The position numbers and the translations under genes are program-made. This document shows positions 12,890 through 26,021 of a DNA stretch of 64,000 nucleotides, one piece after another (within the stretch, counting starts at the first letter, position 1; every line of letters begins with the position of its first letter). The stretch comes from Acanthochromis polyacanthus (lineage: Eukaryota > Chordata > Actinopteri > Pomacentridae), in contig NC_067116.1 in assembly GCF_021347895.1 (NCBI RefSeq), positions 41,373,677-41,437,676 on the forward strand. Reading direction: 5' to 3'. A model generated the notes under the pieces. It did no database searches, had not been told where the DNA came from, and saw only the letters and a program-made list of their open reading frames with translations.

Positions 12890-13470
12890 AAAGCTACATA
12901 AACAGAGATCAGTGACAGTGGTGGAAGGAGAGCCGCCATCAAATGAAAGAGAGCAAGAGGGATGGGTGGGAGAGAGATGAAGGGCCGGACTGTATAATCT
13001 AGAGATTTGTCACTGTGAGCGCATAACCTGGGTGGGGAAAAGGGAGGAAGGCTGGTGATTGAGGGGTGTGGGAATTGATGGAAGATGAAGAGAGATGCGA
13101 GTTGTTGTCGGAGGGATGGGGACAGGTCGGAGGATGGAGGGGCTTTGTGGGGATGAAAAAAGAGGGTGATGGTGGAGGATGGGACCGGCCAGCTGTGCTC
13201 CAGATCTGAGGAGGGAGAGGAGGAGGAGGAAGAGGTGAGGGGCAATGAGTCTTTTCCTTCTTCTCCTCTCCCTACCTCTCCTGGTTAACTGTAAACATCT
13301 GGCCCTTTTGTCTGTTTTTTTTTTTTTTTCTCTTATGGATTTTCTACATTATGCCTCCTGCTGTGTCTTTTTTCTTCTTCCTCCCTGCTCTCTTCTCACT
13401 TTATTTCATCTCCCTTTGCTTATTTTTCTGTTCTACTCCATTTACCTTCTGCCGACACACTCCTAGCCTC
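12890..13470. repeat. Purine-rich block switching to a pyrimidine-rich block
   Basis: About 12890-13240 is dominated by G and A on the + strand (GAGG, GGAAGG, GATGG motifs). At about 13245 the + strand switches to T and C (TTCCTTCTTCTCCTCTCC and a T-run near 13314-13329). The arms are not sequence complements of each other. Such composition produces spurious long ORFs in this segment. Confidence 0.6.
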
Positions 13471-16179
13471 TCCATCACAACCTTTTGATATGAAAATACG
13501 CTCTTTTTTCCCGTGCAGCTGTGGTCTGCGGCATTACACCCTTAAGTGTCCAGGAGAAATCCAATCTGCTTGTCAAACAGTGCAAACAAGAACAATTCAG
13601 TGCTGGTTTCTTACTGAGTTGCACATGCAAACCTCAGCTGAAATAGTGATTTATTTAAGTAAAGGCCAGAGTAACTCAGCTTGGCATTACATCATTTGAG
13701 AATCATCAGAATGATGTGTGATGATTGAAGGCTCCTGTGCGTTTGACTTGCACGCAGCCACAAAATCCTCCACAAGGATTCGTCTTGTTGGACTGAATTC
13801 AGTCACCTGGATCAGCTCCGGCCTGCAGCTCGGACACTTGCCGTTTCTCGTTTTGGACGCAGCGTTTCCCTCCATTGCACAATTTATGTTCACGCAGAAG
13901 ATTATGTGTTGCTCTCATGTTTCAGTCGGCCCTCAGATGTGGACTCCGCAAAGAACAAATCACTCTTTGGGAATTATTCTGTCTAAAGCCATTAGTCCAA
14001 CCAAAGCAGACTGGAGGAGATAAGAGAGAGTGGTCGGGCTGGTTTGAGGCCGGGGAGGCATGTTTTAAACATACACGGCTGTTTCTGCCTGCTGCTTTCT
14101 CATGCCGTGGAGAAGACCCAGCTCATCTGGTTTGCATAGCATCACACATCATAATGGGAGAAGGATAAATCCGATGGAATTCAATGAGAGTTTTTCCCTT
14201 GGAAAAAATGTGAATGTGAAATGTGTTTGGATTAGCTGAGGCCGTGATCTTCGATGTGGACTTTGAGTTTTGGGGAACGCGAGGTCAGAGTGTCCTGGAC
14301 TTTCGGGCATTTTCGCAAGAATCTGATTTTCCTAAAACCAGCTGAAGACACCTGATGGATCTGGTCGGGAAAAGGATACCTGACTTAAGAAGCCAAGCAA
14401 TTCACATCTTTTAATAAAATCACTTTTTAAAACCTTTTAAAGAGCTTCATTAGAGGCAGTGCTGTCAACGCCTGTTTCTCCAGCACCTCATAAACATTAA
14501 GAACGTTTTTCTTCTCAGTGACTCTGAAGGGGTTTCAAAGGAGATGATTTTTTGGATCCTATCAGTGACAGAATAAGCTGCATTTCACCACGTTACACAA
14601 GTTCCAATAGTTTTTAAAAAGCATCGATCATCAGTGCACTGAAGAGCAACATTTGATTTCATTTTATGAATACAAAAAGTGCACCGACTGATTTTTAGCC
14701 ACGTAGTCTTTAGATATTACTTAAACAATGACATTTTCCAACCCTATAAAAGTAGCTGTTAACTCTCAGCAGAAGCAGAGCAATATTAATACCAATTTGT
14801 GTTGTGTTTCGCCCACCTACAATCAGATGGCTGTTGTTGCTTGAGAGTAAATCAAAATACTAAAATTCCACTCAGGTCATTGAGCAAACCCCTAAAACTC
14901 ATCCCCGTGTTTCAAAGTTACAAATTTAGAAGTTTGTTCCATGAAAATAATCTCTTCATGCCTTAAAATGGCTTAGATGTACCTCTACACTGTTGCTTTC
15001 TCTAGAATGTGCAGATCAGATAATTTCATGTCAGGTTAAGCACATTACCTCATCTACAACTCTGCAAAACTACTTCATGCTATAAAATGGCAAGTTGGAT
15101 TATTTGAGTGTAATAACCCACATGCTAGAATCAGAAATTGACTCTGAAGAAAAATAATGACACAGAAAGCCTCGCTCTACAAGATGACACAGTTAGTTCT
15201 GTCTTTTTTTTTTTACTTGAAAGTCTTTTACATGAAGTCTGAATCTCTGTTTCTAGAAATTGCCATCGATACTCTGAAGTTGTAAGGTAGAGTAGTAGTG
15301 TTGACGGACGATTTTGTTCATAATATGTCTTTTGGCATTAAAAAACAACACATGCTAGCAAAGTACAAAACTTATTTTCATCAAAGGGGATCCTTTAAGT
15401 TGTGAACTGAAATGGTGAGCTGTCTTGGCCAGGTCTCCCTCAGAAAAGAGATTTTTAATCTGAAGGGACTTCCGGGTAAAATAGAAAAAAACTGAGAAAC
15501 CAAATGATGAGTTGAAACACTTCAGAGAGCTTGAACTCCTTAACCAGAGGAAAAACTTGTCACTATGAGCAACCTCACATTAGCCTTAGTTATTTTAAGT
15601 ACTGTGTTGTTATAGCTTATTTTTATAGACGAGGTGAGCTTTACATTTTATTTCTCCTTTTTAAGTTTAGCATCATATTTTCACATGAGTTCATTTCAGG
15701 AATCAGGAATCTCCTGTTGCTTTCGCCTACATCACTGCTGCAGTGTTGCCGTGCGTTTCCTCATATATTTGCCCTCGCACTTATTCCACTTTAACAGCTC
15801 CGGACTGTTGATGCTGAAGGAAAACAAAAAATTAGCACTACTTCCCCCTGTAATTTTCCACCGCTCTCTTCGCACCCCACACTGCTTTGCTAGTGGGCAT
15901 TTCTACGACGAGGAACCAGCTGTCTAACCTTTTTCACTGCAGATCAAGTGATACTTTATTATTTTCTCTGTTTTCTGGGGAGGCAGGAAAGCTGGGATGA
16001 CTGGCGCAGCGGCGGTGCTGCCAAGTCAAACAGCGGGGTTTATTTGTGGACAAGGGAAGGGGCGACACCCACCCACCCCCATTCACTGGAGACTCTTATT
16101 AAGAGGAGAGACAGGAGGCTCTGGGGACTGGAAGGGGGTGTATGGTATAAGTGTGTGTTTATGGGTGCCTATAGCTCTG
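13471..16179. other. Intronic sequence without recognised features
   Basis: No exon or known repeat is recognised. It contains a T-run near 15205-15214 and otherwise mixed-composition sequence. Confidence 0.45.
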
Positions 16180-16580
16180 GTTTTATTGGAGGAAAGAAGA
16201 TAAACAGGAGGAGAAGAGTGAGCAGAGGAAGGTGCAGAGAATGAACTTTAGTGGGAGGGCGGACGGATAAGAAAAACACGAGAAGGAGGTGGATGTTTGG
16301 ATGATTTTTCACCCTACCAAACTGAGATATCTCCCATCATTAGATCCTCACCCCCTGCCTCGGAAAGGAAATCAGACAGGACGGAAGGAAGGAGGAGGGG
16401 AGAGAATGGGGAGGCTTTCTGGGGAGGCTGGGAGCAGCAGGCCTCTGCCTCTGAGATTGTCCTTCTGGTAATCCCTGGATTTCCTCGGCAGAGACAGGAG
16501 GTAGACCAGGCACGGCGAAAGACTTAGTGAGACAGAAAGAGAGAAAAGAAGTGGGAAGGGAAAGAGAGGCAGCGACAAAA
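16180..16580. repeat. Purine-rich low-complexity tract
   Basis: GA-rich stretches around 16185-16245, 16375-16425 and 16525-16580 on the + strand. These give overlapping open frames on both strands that are compositional artefacts. Confidence 0.55.
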
Positions 16581-16599
16581 GAGACACAATGGCCCACAT

Positions 16600-16835
16600 A
16601 TCGGTGTGATTTCTGATATATCTGGTTCCTATAACGGCATTTCTCGGAGGGGAATGGGGTTTGTGTGATTATTTAAAAATGTCTCCATTAAAATTGTGTC
16701 CTTTTTAACTAAACTGCATTCTCAATTATGTTTTGAGGGGAGCTTTGTTTAGTAATTTGTCACCTGTGACGTGGTGGAAAAGGTGCCCAGTTTGAAAGAG
16801 CCATAAAATCTCCATTAAAACATTAGAGGGGAGGA
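16600..16835. other. Candidate conserved non-coding block
   Basis: The block is balanced in composition and not repeat-like, and it has TCTCCATTAAAA twice (near 16681 and 16809) and a TAATTTG/CAATTAT cluster. It stands between purine-rich low-complexity sequence and degenerate repeats. Calling it conserved is inference; no alignment was possible. Confidence 0.25.
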
Positions 16836-16959
16836 CAGAGGCATAAATCAGAGGCTAGGCTTTCACCCAGAAGACCAGGATTCACTACCGTCATGCATTA
16901 TGGACGAGACACCATCAGTCTGTGACTTAAGTTTCCTTTTCTGTCATTCTTTACTTTCA

Positions 16960-17230
16960 GTTCTCACTTGCTTTCAGGTTAGGCTTAGGCATCCATGTGG
17001 GTTTATCAAATTATCATGGTTTAGTCGACAGTTTTAGATGTTAGAAGCCTGGTTAGGGTGAGAAAAAAAAAATCACAGTTTGAGTAAAAACCATGAACTT
17101 TCACAACGATAACCACTTGTTAGAAGCTGGGTTAGGTTTAGACACAAAAACTAGATGTTTAGATTCAGGGAAAATACCATGATTTTGGTTAAAAAAAAAA
17201 GAGATTATCACAACATGTTTAAAGCTTTTG
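16960..17230. repeat. Degenerate tandem-like GTTAGG repeat
   Basis: Similar phrases recur: GGTTAGGCTTAGGC (16978), GTTAGAAGCCTGGTTAGGGTGAG (about 17040), GTTAGAAGCTGGGTTAGGTTTAG (about 17119), each followed by an A-rich stretch and a TCATGG/CCATGA phrase. This fits a decayed array of roughly 80-100-base units. Confidence 0.5.
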
Positions 17231-20200
17231 CTCCATTTTCTGGGCTACCAGGGTGACAATCCCATCCCATCCAATCAGCAACAAAATAAATGGTTAGAAA
17301 CAAACTTGTGATACATTAGAAACAGATTCAATCCCACAGAAAATATGTTTTTCTCAAAACATAACAGAGAAAGCAGTTTAGTTGTATAGGATCCCAATTT
17401 TGCAGCGGCTGGGATGGATTTTTAGCATTTGGGTGGTTGCATATGCGCATTTGTGTGTATGCAGGTGTGTTGTGGTATTACAAGTATAAATGTTTGTAAA
17501 AAGCAATGCCCTCCAGCTCATGCTAGATGTGATGAGCTAAAAGTGCTGCTTACATTCAAATAATCAACTAATAGATGCAGAAAGTTGCTGAAAGGCTGTA
17601 AAGCTATTTTGGCAAAGCTCTGACGTTCGAGGTCACGTTTGAAACATTTCTGTGCTTGAATGTTTCCTTTACAAAGCCCCTGACAGGGTACATGAGTTCC
17701 TTGGAATGGAAAAAAAGAAGATCAGGTCTTCAGGGCCTTCTTGATAAAACTGTGGGAGACAACAGTGAAGCTTCCACGTGAGACTGTCCGGACAACTTTG
17801 ATGTGGTCTTCTGTGACACCAGCTTAGCAGCGTAATGTATTCAAGGTGCTTTTCTGAGCTCGTGGGGTGTCAAAGATCAGACAACGCTGAGCCTTTAAAA
17901 CGTCCTCGCTACTGCTACATGCACATTCAAGCATGAAGTCATACTGAGATAGAGCAGGGTAAAGGAAAATGGAGGCGAGGGTGTTTTTTTTACGGTTCTC
18001 TGCAGCAGCCGTAGCCACCCTTTTTGGGGGGCGACTCTGTGGGGAACAGGGATGAGGTATCGCACTTCTCCTATTCTTGGGTTGCCCTGGATGTTATTTC
18101 AACTCCCTACCTCATTCCCTTCAGTCACCCCAGGGTGCTGTGAACCCATTCCCCTCCTGTAGTCTTCTGCAGATGCCCACAGGGGAAGCCAGCAGTGTGT
18201 GTCCTGGGTCAGGGGTCCAGATCTTCTCTTTCTCAGGCAGTGAAACACAAGCAGCTCACAGGGAGACGCGAGCGATCGAGAGGAACGCACCCCCCTGAAA
18301 CTGTTTGGACTGTTTTCTTTATCGGGGGCTGATTAAATGACCAGAGATAAAGACGAGGAGAGGAAAGAGATGAATTCTCACTCTGTTTGGATGGTCTGAA
18401 GTTAAAGGTACTACTAAGATTTTAAATATCAAAGGGAGCAATGAAGTTCAATTACATCTCATGAGCGAGCTGTGAAAAATTTGATTAATTTCTTCAATTC
18501 ATGTGACTTGAATCAGGCTCAGTTGAAGCTAAAGACTACAGGATTTGAAATGAAAAAATGAAGAGCGCAAAGTTAGAAAAAAGGGGGCTAACCAGTCCAC
18601 TGTTCATCTCTGCTCGCAGCTACGTCAACCACCAAACTTTTGACCCAACCAGAAAGCATCAGAATGCATTATGAGTAATGTAGGATTACTCAGATTCCCA
18701 GATTTTGACAGGGAAGACAAATGTGCTGCACAAAAAACAGAAACAAACAAGAGTTGTGTCCTAATTCAGGGCCTGCATCCTTCTAAGGCTGCATCTGAAG
18801 ACCTAATGCGTCACATCGGGAGGACGAAGGCTGTTGAATTTCAAAGTCTCCTTTAAATGTGGTCTAGTCTGGCTCACTGCATGTAAGATGTGGATATAAA
18901 CTCCTTTAAGCTGGCCTTGTCCTTTTTTCCATGATCTACCAATTTCTTCACTAAGGAAAACGACAACAACAAAATCAGAGCAGCAAACTACCACACTGAA
19001 AAGTCCCAAGGATTTGGATCATACATTAAGACATCCTTTTTCATCTCAGTACTCGTCTCCCAGCATGCAACATTGCAACCCATCGTTAATCAAAGGGAAC
19101 ACCGAAGCTGCGTCCTTTGATTAGACACGCCCACAATGAGCATGATTGCTTTAAAGAAACACAAACAAGCAGAGTTCTTGTCCCCCTATAGCAGAATGAT
19201 AATGTGGTGCAGTCAAAGCATCATTTTCTGCTGAATGGGCTGCAAAAGTGAGACTAAATGTGGCTTAAAAATGTGTCTTTCTCCACCCATGGGATGCTTC
19301 ATGGGCTAACCTATCCTAAGGTTCAGTGCATGATGGTGCACGGCTGGATCTTTGAGAATATGGTGGCAAGTGGAACTTTGGTAGCCAAAGACAGCACTTT
19401 TAATTTTAAATATTGGGTAATTTCCATTTATTCCATGATATGATAAAACTACAACAGTAAAATCTAAATTTTTGGGGCAGTCTTGTAAACTTGTTGGCTT
19501 TTGTTGCCCCCCCCGACTGTCAATGTTACTAAATGACAGGAGATATAAAGTTTAGGACAGGAATAGTTAGCGATGGAAGAAGTCCTCTGTACGCTGCAGC
19601 ATCTCATTTAACAACACTTAGTTCGACTTCTACAGCCTTTAAAATTCATGTTCTTCACAGAATGCATATCCTAAATTAAGACAGAGCTGATATCTCACTT
19701 TTGATGCATCAGTTCTTACACTGTGCAGCACTCCTTTAGTGACTAATAGCTTCAAATTAGTCTTTGCCTCTGCAACTCTAAGCTTTCAGACAAAGACAAT
19801 GCTCCAGCGCACTTGTTTTTGAAGAGGCAGGACAAAGATAATATTAAATCACACCACTTAACTTGCTTCATATTGTAGAAACTCTGAAAAACAGCTGTTT
19901 TAGCAGTAAAAGAGCTCATTGTGGAAAGTGGTTTTCAACCTGGGACCAGGACTGACATAGGAAAGAAGAAAAACAGAATGTTATACTGCCTAAATTTATG
20001 ACATCTTCTCTCTTGTTGTCCTTTTTTTCTTGATGAAATACATCCACATAAAAAACAAAACGGCAAAGTGAAGCAATACAGTTTTGAGATATTCACAAGG
20101 ATGCAAAACACAGCAGGCAAAGCTGAGAGAAATACAGCGGGATGAGGGGAAAAAAAGAAGATGTGTGAAGGAACAAAGTGTCTCACATGTCCTGTCTGAC

Positions 20201-23200
20201 ACTGGCTTTGCTGCACCTGACTGCCTGGTTAGACCCAGTAGCCTTTCCAGGTCTTAGCCATAGATTTTATAACCACTAACCTAAACTCTCCACTGCGCAA
20301 CTGTAGAAGAATCACCTCCATATGTACAACACATGCGCCTCACAGAGAACAAGGCTTTATTTGTCTTATACCATTCTTTCACACTTTCAACTCTCTCTGG
20401 CTATTGTTCTCTGTCCTCCTCATGCTATTCCTCCTCCTTTCCTTCCTTTGTGCTCTCTTTCTTTTCTGTCAGTTTGCAGGAACGTGGAAAAGTATCTCAT
20501 TGTTTTAGCAGAGCTGTGACAGAAAAAGTGAGTAATGGACAGAATAAATAAAGGGAAAGTGGACATAAGGGAGGGGAAAAGATCGAAGCAGGCAGGATGA
20601 ACATGTGACTTACTTTCTTTTTTTGTGTGCTTTTCATTTGCTTTTAGCAACTTCTGAGTAGCTCTTAAGTAAATTTTGTATATTAGATTTTCTCTTCTTT
20701 GCCAGAGTTCAGTGTTTGGCCTCCACAGTTTGACACTTCCTTCTGTTGTCTTGCTGCCCGCAGCCCTTTAGCTCCATCCATCACTCACATTCTCTGATTC
20801 AGATTTAAGGAGGGAGAACAGGGGAGTGATGTAGCCGACAAGAGCGAGCTTTCTCTGTTCCAGCACCTTGTCATCGGCACCTACTCATTACATGCCTCAG
20901 ACCCGTAAAACCTTCAAACAGGCTCACACTTTTGCAAGCGAACAGCCAGGATTTAATGCACTTCAAGGTCAATTGCTGCAAATGTACACACATCTTGATA
21001 AATGACATTTTCTAAAACTTGAAAAGATCTCTGTGATTTTTTTTATTTTATGTTGCTCCTACTCCTGCCCGACCCTTTCTGTCTGTTTTCCTTCCAGCGC
21101 TCGCTAATGAATTTCTGGAGTGCTGCTCTCAGATCGCAGGTTCCAAGACCATCCGTGCGGCCCGCCCCTTCCAGCTTTGTTCTTATAAAGCTTTTTATTT
21201 AATTACAATGGGAGTTTCTCACGCATGTATTAGACGAGATGAAAAAAAAAAAGAAACAGAAGAGAGAAGCAAGAACCTGCAGCAGCAAACTATGTGGCGA
21301 ACAGAGTCAACGTTCGTTACTTTGGAAAGCGCCTGGCTGTAAAAGAGTCGGTCTGTCAGAGTGAGTCGACCACTTCAGCACGAGAACACCCACTCTGTCA
21401 GTCAACACGTGTGCACGCAACACACACACATGCACATATATGCATATACTTATACACACACACACACAGGGAATGTTTGCATTTCCCCTCTTTCTCCCTC
21501 TTCGCCTCCCCTGCAGTGACTGACGTGCTCTCTCATTCAGTCCAGCACAAACTCAGGCGCCATGGTTACAGCTGCAGAGATGTTCTTCCCCCAGGAGACG
21601 GACAATATTGAAATAACAACTCCCTTAACAACACAACCAACCGTGCACTCGCCCCTCTGCGTGTCTTGTGCAGTTTGACATGTTAAGGGAAACTACTGAA
21701 GTTGGCTGCGTTGCCAGAAAAAAAAAAAAAAAAACCTGGCAGGTGTGTTTGTGCCGTGCCAGCTCCTGACCCAAAGTCTGCTCAGGGTCTGCTTTGGTGT
21801 TTCTCTTGGAAAAACCTTTGAAACGTGGCAGACAGCCCTGTGGGTCAAGGACTTAAGGGCAGTGGCAACTCACTGGCACAGAATCAGCTTCTACAGCAGC
21901 AAAATTAGCTGCTCTGACCAGTTAGCCACCAGGCTGATTTAAGCTCTCCGAGCCTGGCATCTCGTCCCAATAATACCTGGATTTTAAAACGATTAACGAA
22001 TCTCACGGTGCACGGAAAGAGAAACTGAAATGAGGTATAGTGTCATTACGAAGCCAGCAGGAGGGCTTCTGGATTTGGGCTGAGATATGGACAACAGTGT
22101 GGAAACACTGGGAGAAGTTTGTCAAAAAGAATAAATACAAACAGCAGGAGGAAAGGGGCAGAGATGTGGCCCTGGCAGGGAGATGAGAAGAAGCAAAGTA
22201 AAGACCAAAACGGAGGGTAATGAGAGAGTCACATATGCCGTTAGCTCATCAGTTGTCTCTTTGCGTTATGTAAAAACAGCAGACCAAAGCAAAAAGGAGC
22301 CCACAAGACTGGTTCGCAAACACAATGACCTCAGAGGGAGGGAAAGAGAGAGTCACAAGGTTGAGCTTGTAGAGCTTTGGTTGTGATTATCCCGCCGTAA
22401 AGGTTACCTGGAGTTTAAACATTCAATATGCACAATATGGGCATTTATGATTGCAAAAACATAACTTAATTGCGAGAATTACGACCCAGACTTTTTGACA
22501 TCGGCCTCAATCAGTTGCGCAGCTGTATCGGCCTTAAGCTGCTCCACAAATCATCCGAGGCTGGATGCTGACGTTCCCCCTGCAGTATTTTCCGAAGTCA
22601 GATTTCTTGGTCATTAGGATCATAGACACGGATCAGTTTGGTGTAAAGTTTGAAGATACGATGAGCTGAGTGTTTAGATCAAGTCGGCTCAGATTGTCTA
22701 AGCGGGTGCAACTGTGTGAATCTGTCGCAGTGCAATTCAGAAAGCAAGATAAATTTGAAAAAAGCAGATTTTCTCCGTCAAACACACCTCTGGTTCCTGT
22801 AAGAGAGCTTAACGGTGATTGACAACCCGGTCTCGGCTGCCAGACCAGTCAGAGGTGGCGTGGGATTGTGGAGGGAGGGAGCAGTGAGGTTAACCCCTAG
22901 TGTCTAGGACAGCTGTGGGGTTTTTTCGGCTGGCTGGCGGCTGCACGCAATAAATTCTCTCTAAAGAGGGTTTACTTTTGATTTTAATGGGCGCTGTAAA
23001 TTTACGGCACCTCGACTCTGCTGAAAGAGAAAGGCTTATTTTTAAAGGGTCTCTCTCTCTTCAGCGCTCCTTTTTCTTCCCCTGTTCTCTCCTCCCTTCA
23101 GGAGAAAGTCGGGGGAATCTTGCCATGTAGTTTGTGGTCTACTTTTACCTGTAGTCAGCCTGTATGGAAAGTGTATGAAAATATCCTGAAAAGAAATGAA

Positions 23201-23419
23201 AACGCTGCAAAAGAACTTGCGTTTCCCAGACGCTGAGCATAACGGCCTTCATTGTACATTAAGGTCACATTACATTTTTTAAAGAGGAACGCTGGCCCGC
23301 TTGCACAATTTATCCGCCTTTGTGGTGAATTCCTCTCAAGCGCAAAGCACAGAAATCGGAGTTTTGTTGATGCAGAAAGTAACGGCAGCCTTCCTGTCTT
23401 TCCGTCTCTCTCCCTGCAG
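17231..23419. other. Intronic sequence before the first visible exon
   Basis: No repeat family is recognised beyond a CA/TA run near 21418-21468, an A-run at about 21718-21735 and another near 21242-21251. Bases 21095-21235 are unusually balanced in composition and contain TTTATTTAATTACAATG; this is a weak conserved-element candidate. The final about 35 bases form the pyrimidine-rich acceptor of the exon at 23420. Confidence 0.45.
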
Positions 23420-23566
23420 GTGTTGTTTGCTTTGAACCAGACGCTGCTGCAGCACGAGGGCGTCCGAGCGGGCAGCCTGCAGGGCTCCTACACCACCGAG
23501 GACCTCATTACGCACTACAACTGTGGTGACCTCAGCTCCATCATCTTCAACCACGACACCTCACAG
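23420..23566 (+). CDS. trabd2b: TIKI-family (TRABD2) internal exon 'A', 49 codons
   Basis: Encodes 49 residues from [11 protein letters not shown] through [15 protein letters not shown] to FNHDTSQ. This is the central part of the TraB domain of TIKI proteins, membrane-tethered metalloproteases that cleave amino-terminal residues from Wnt ligands and so block Wnt signalling. The acceptor is CTCTCTCCCTGCAG with AG at 23418-23419, and the donor is CAG|GTTGGT at 23567. Both ends are phase 0, so the exon is exactly 147 nt. NQT (residues 6-8) is an N-glycosylation sequon, as expected for an extracellular domain. The third-position GC is visibly higher than in the flanking AT-rich intron. Choice of paralog is tentative: the RAGSLQ.SYTTEDL and FNHDTSQ segments fit TRABD2B better than TRABD2A from memory. 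The reading frame runs open beyond the donor to 23626, but that is intron. Confidence 0.93.
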
Positions 23567-23929
23567 GTTGGTCTCCTTCCTCTCTGCGTAACTTTAACCA
23601 TCCTGTTATGTTGCGGATCATGTTGACCCACTTTAAAGTAAAAAAAAAATATATAAAAAAAAAATAACAGTTAAAAGTATTTTTTTGGTATGAAACTTCT
23701 ATTTAAAATGAAAATGGTTCATTTCAAAAATTTGCAAACCCAACCTGAACAGAAAATGTGTCTGTGAGAGGTAAAGAACACCACTGCACTAAATATTGAC
23801 TGAAATGTTAGTAACAGCGTCAATAAAGAGATATAAGCTATGTTTATCAGGATTTTTTGGTTTCCGACATGTTCCGAGGTCAGACTGACTCAGGAACATG
23901 ATTGCTGTTCCTAATTAGCTTGAAAAGCT

Positions 23930-24016
23930 ACAGTCTGGAATAAACATCTTTGCTCTTGAGCTTAATGCCATTGTACACTGTCCTGATAAATAAATGAAAT
24001 GAAATGAAATGAAATG
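23930..24016 (+). mobile_element. Non-LTR retrotransposon 3' tail with (AAATG)n
   Basis: The phrase CATTGTACACTGTCCTGATAAATAAATG leads into about five AAATG units (about 23992-24016). A polyadenylation-like AATAAA followed by a short tandem tail is the usual 3' end of several fish LINE families. No coding part remains. Confidence 0.5.
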
Positions 24017-25879
24017 AGAAACAAACGTAACATTAAGAAATAAAAGATGGTTCAAGCATTCTTAGGTGATAATTTTTAATTTTCCAAGCGGCCACCGTCT
24101 ATCTAACAACTGGACATTACTGAAATGTTTGTGGAACCATCTCAGAAGGAGTCAAAAGCTATCAGATCAGTGTTTTTCATTGTGTGGTGATCTGCCACAG
24201 GATCAGCATTTACCATCACATATTGATTTTTCTACTTTTATTGCTTTCATTAGTGCAGCTGCATTCCTCTGTTTCGTGTTCAAACAGCCACATCACTATA
24301 CTATATAGAATGTCAGAAAAAGACTTTGGATGACCAAATCCATAGTATGTCAAACACAGTATGCCAAAAATAGCAGGATATCCAACTACATCCATCGTTG
24401 GTTTTTGCAGTAGACACGCCAGCATGCCTTTCTGGCCATTCTGACCCATAATCCTCTGCACGGCTACATCAAATAAGACAAGATGTCTTGCGAGTATAAA
24501 TAAGTTCGAGCCACTGAGAGCGCACAGACACGACAGTTCATTTTGCAATGCAGAGTGTGATGGATATAGAAGGGGGAAAGTTGAAGTTTAGGCTGTAATA
24601 TTATGATGAAGTGGTACGTCCCGCTTGTATGCGACTTTAAAAAGCAGCTGCAGTACGTACTGAAAGCAAAAGCATGCGATTTGGAACAAAGCCTACGTCT
24701 CACAAACACATTGACAGTGCATCCATCTGTGAACAGCCAATCCTCTCCAAACCAAAACATGGAACGGTCAGTCTCACTAATTGTTAGTATCATGAACACT
24801 GATGCACGAATTTGTCAAGAACTGATGCAATCAAGTTCACAAGTTAAGATTTGGAACGTCAGTTGTGTTGTAGTTGCACATATGAGATGCTGTGTTAACT
24901 TTCCAGAATTGCAGCTACTAATAAACCTAGGGAGACCTTTGGTTTTAGGCTAAGTGTCTTAAAATGAGTCTGAATCATAGTTAATGACGACTCTTTACTG
25001 TCTGAATCAATATGCAATGATGAGGAGATACAGATGGAACATCCTAATGTTGCAAAAATCAAGCCTTTATTTACTTTTCTAGGCCAGTGACCCCAATACA
25101 TGACATTTCTATAACTGTTAGACTGACATCTGGGTCTATATACACACTTATTGGCAGTAATTTGATCACCTCTGTTGGTTTACTTCTCACACGCTTCAGC
25201 TCTAACTGCCAGCTCCTATTGGCCCATGCTTTGAATTGTGATTTACAGGTTAATTGTAGCAAAATCATCCAAAAAATCCCCCCACATAAAAACCACTGGC
25301 AGTGGACTCAGCCAGTCGCTGACACTTGATATATTCGGTCCATCCGCTCAAACCTAGTTCAGAAAATCAAAACATAATCGCTCCCTATTCGCTTTTCTTT
25401 CAGCTAAACAGAGTTACACCGGAGTCGATTTAAACACCTAGTTTCCAAAAGGACAATGCACAAAACACAAAACGAGCACAACGCAAACAATCTGCTGCCA
25501 CTACTGCACTTTGCCAAAACATACAAAATTGCGATATTATCTCCCACGTTGTCCCACTTACAACAACAGCGTGCTGGAGAGGGATGGCTGCATTTATGCT
25601 CTCAACAGTACGTTTCGTCACAGTTAGTGAAGTTGCAGCCAAAAGATGTCACGTATTAAATTCCTTTCACGCTGAGATCACGCTGCTCGGTGTGATCCTG
25701 ATAACAGCTCAGCTCGAAACGCCGGCAGTCGGGAACAAAAGAGCAATCAACACCCTATACATCATCAGTTATGTGCAGCTTTTTTCGTGGGATAAAAATA
25801 TTCTGCAGAAAATATACATAAACACGCTTCTCGCAAACTGCAGGACTGAAAGTTCAGACAGTGCAAGTTTCAAAACCTG

Positions 25880-26020
25880 CAGCTCCTTCAGCTCCAAAAG
25901 TGAGTCAATCCCCACAGACTTGACCTATGGTTTTGGTCTCTAAAGCTAATTTCCTCGGTCATGACAACTGCACAGGGCTGAGTTTTTAAATAACTCACCT
26001 GTTTACATTTCATTAAGGCT
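25880..26020 (+). repeat. Dispersed teleost repeat, copy 1 (class unknown)
   Basis: Contains CTCCAAAAGTGAGTCAATCC, then CCACAGACTTG, GGTTTTGGTCTCTAAAGCTAATTTCC and ATAACTCACCTGTTTACATTT. The same ordered phrases, diverged, recur at about 52110-52300, so this is a multi-copy family. It ends against the hAT-like terminus at 26022. Confidence 0.6.
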
Positions 26021-26021
26021 G

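Larger units (their letters stand above)
1..23419 (+). other. Upstream intron of the TIKI-family gene (5' part outside window)
   Basis: No TraB-domain exon is seen before 23420. The exon there starts in phase 0 behind a strong acceptor, so this stretch is inferred to be part of an intron of at least 23.4 kb. Expected upstream peptide features, such as the first GxxH motif followed by VPY, do not occur in any frame I read. Bases 1-2000 hold nothing I recognise. An alternative is that a small alternative first exon or a gene-desert flank lies here, which sequence alone cannot exclude. Confidence 0.6.
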
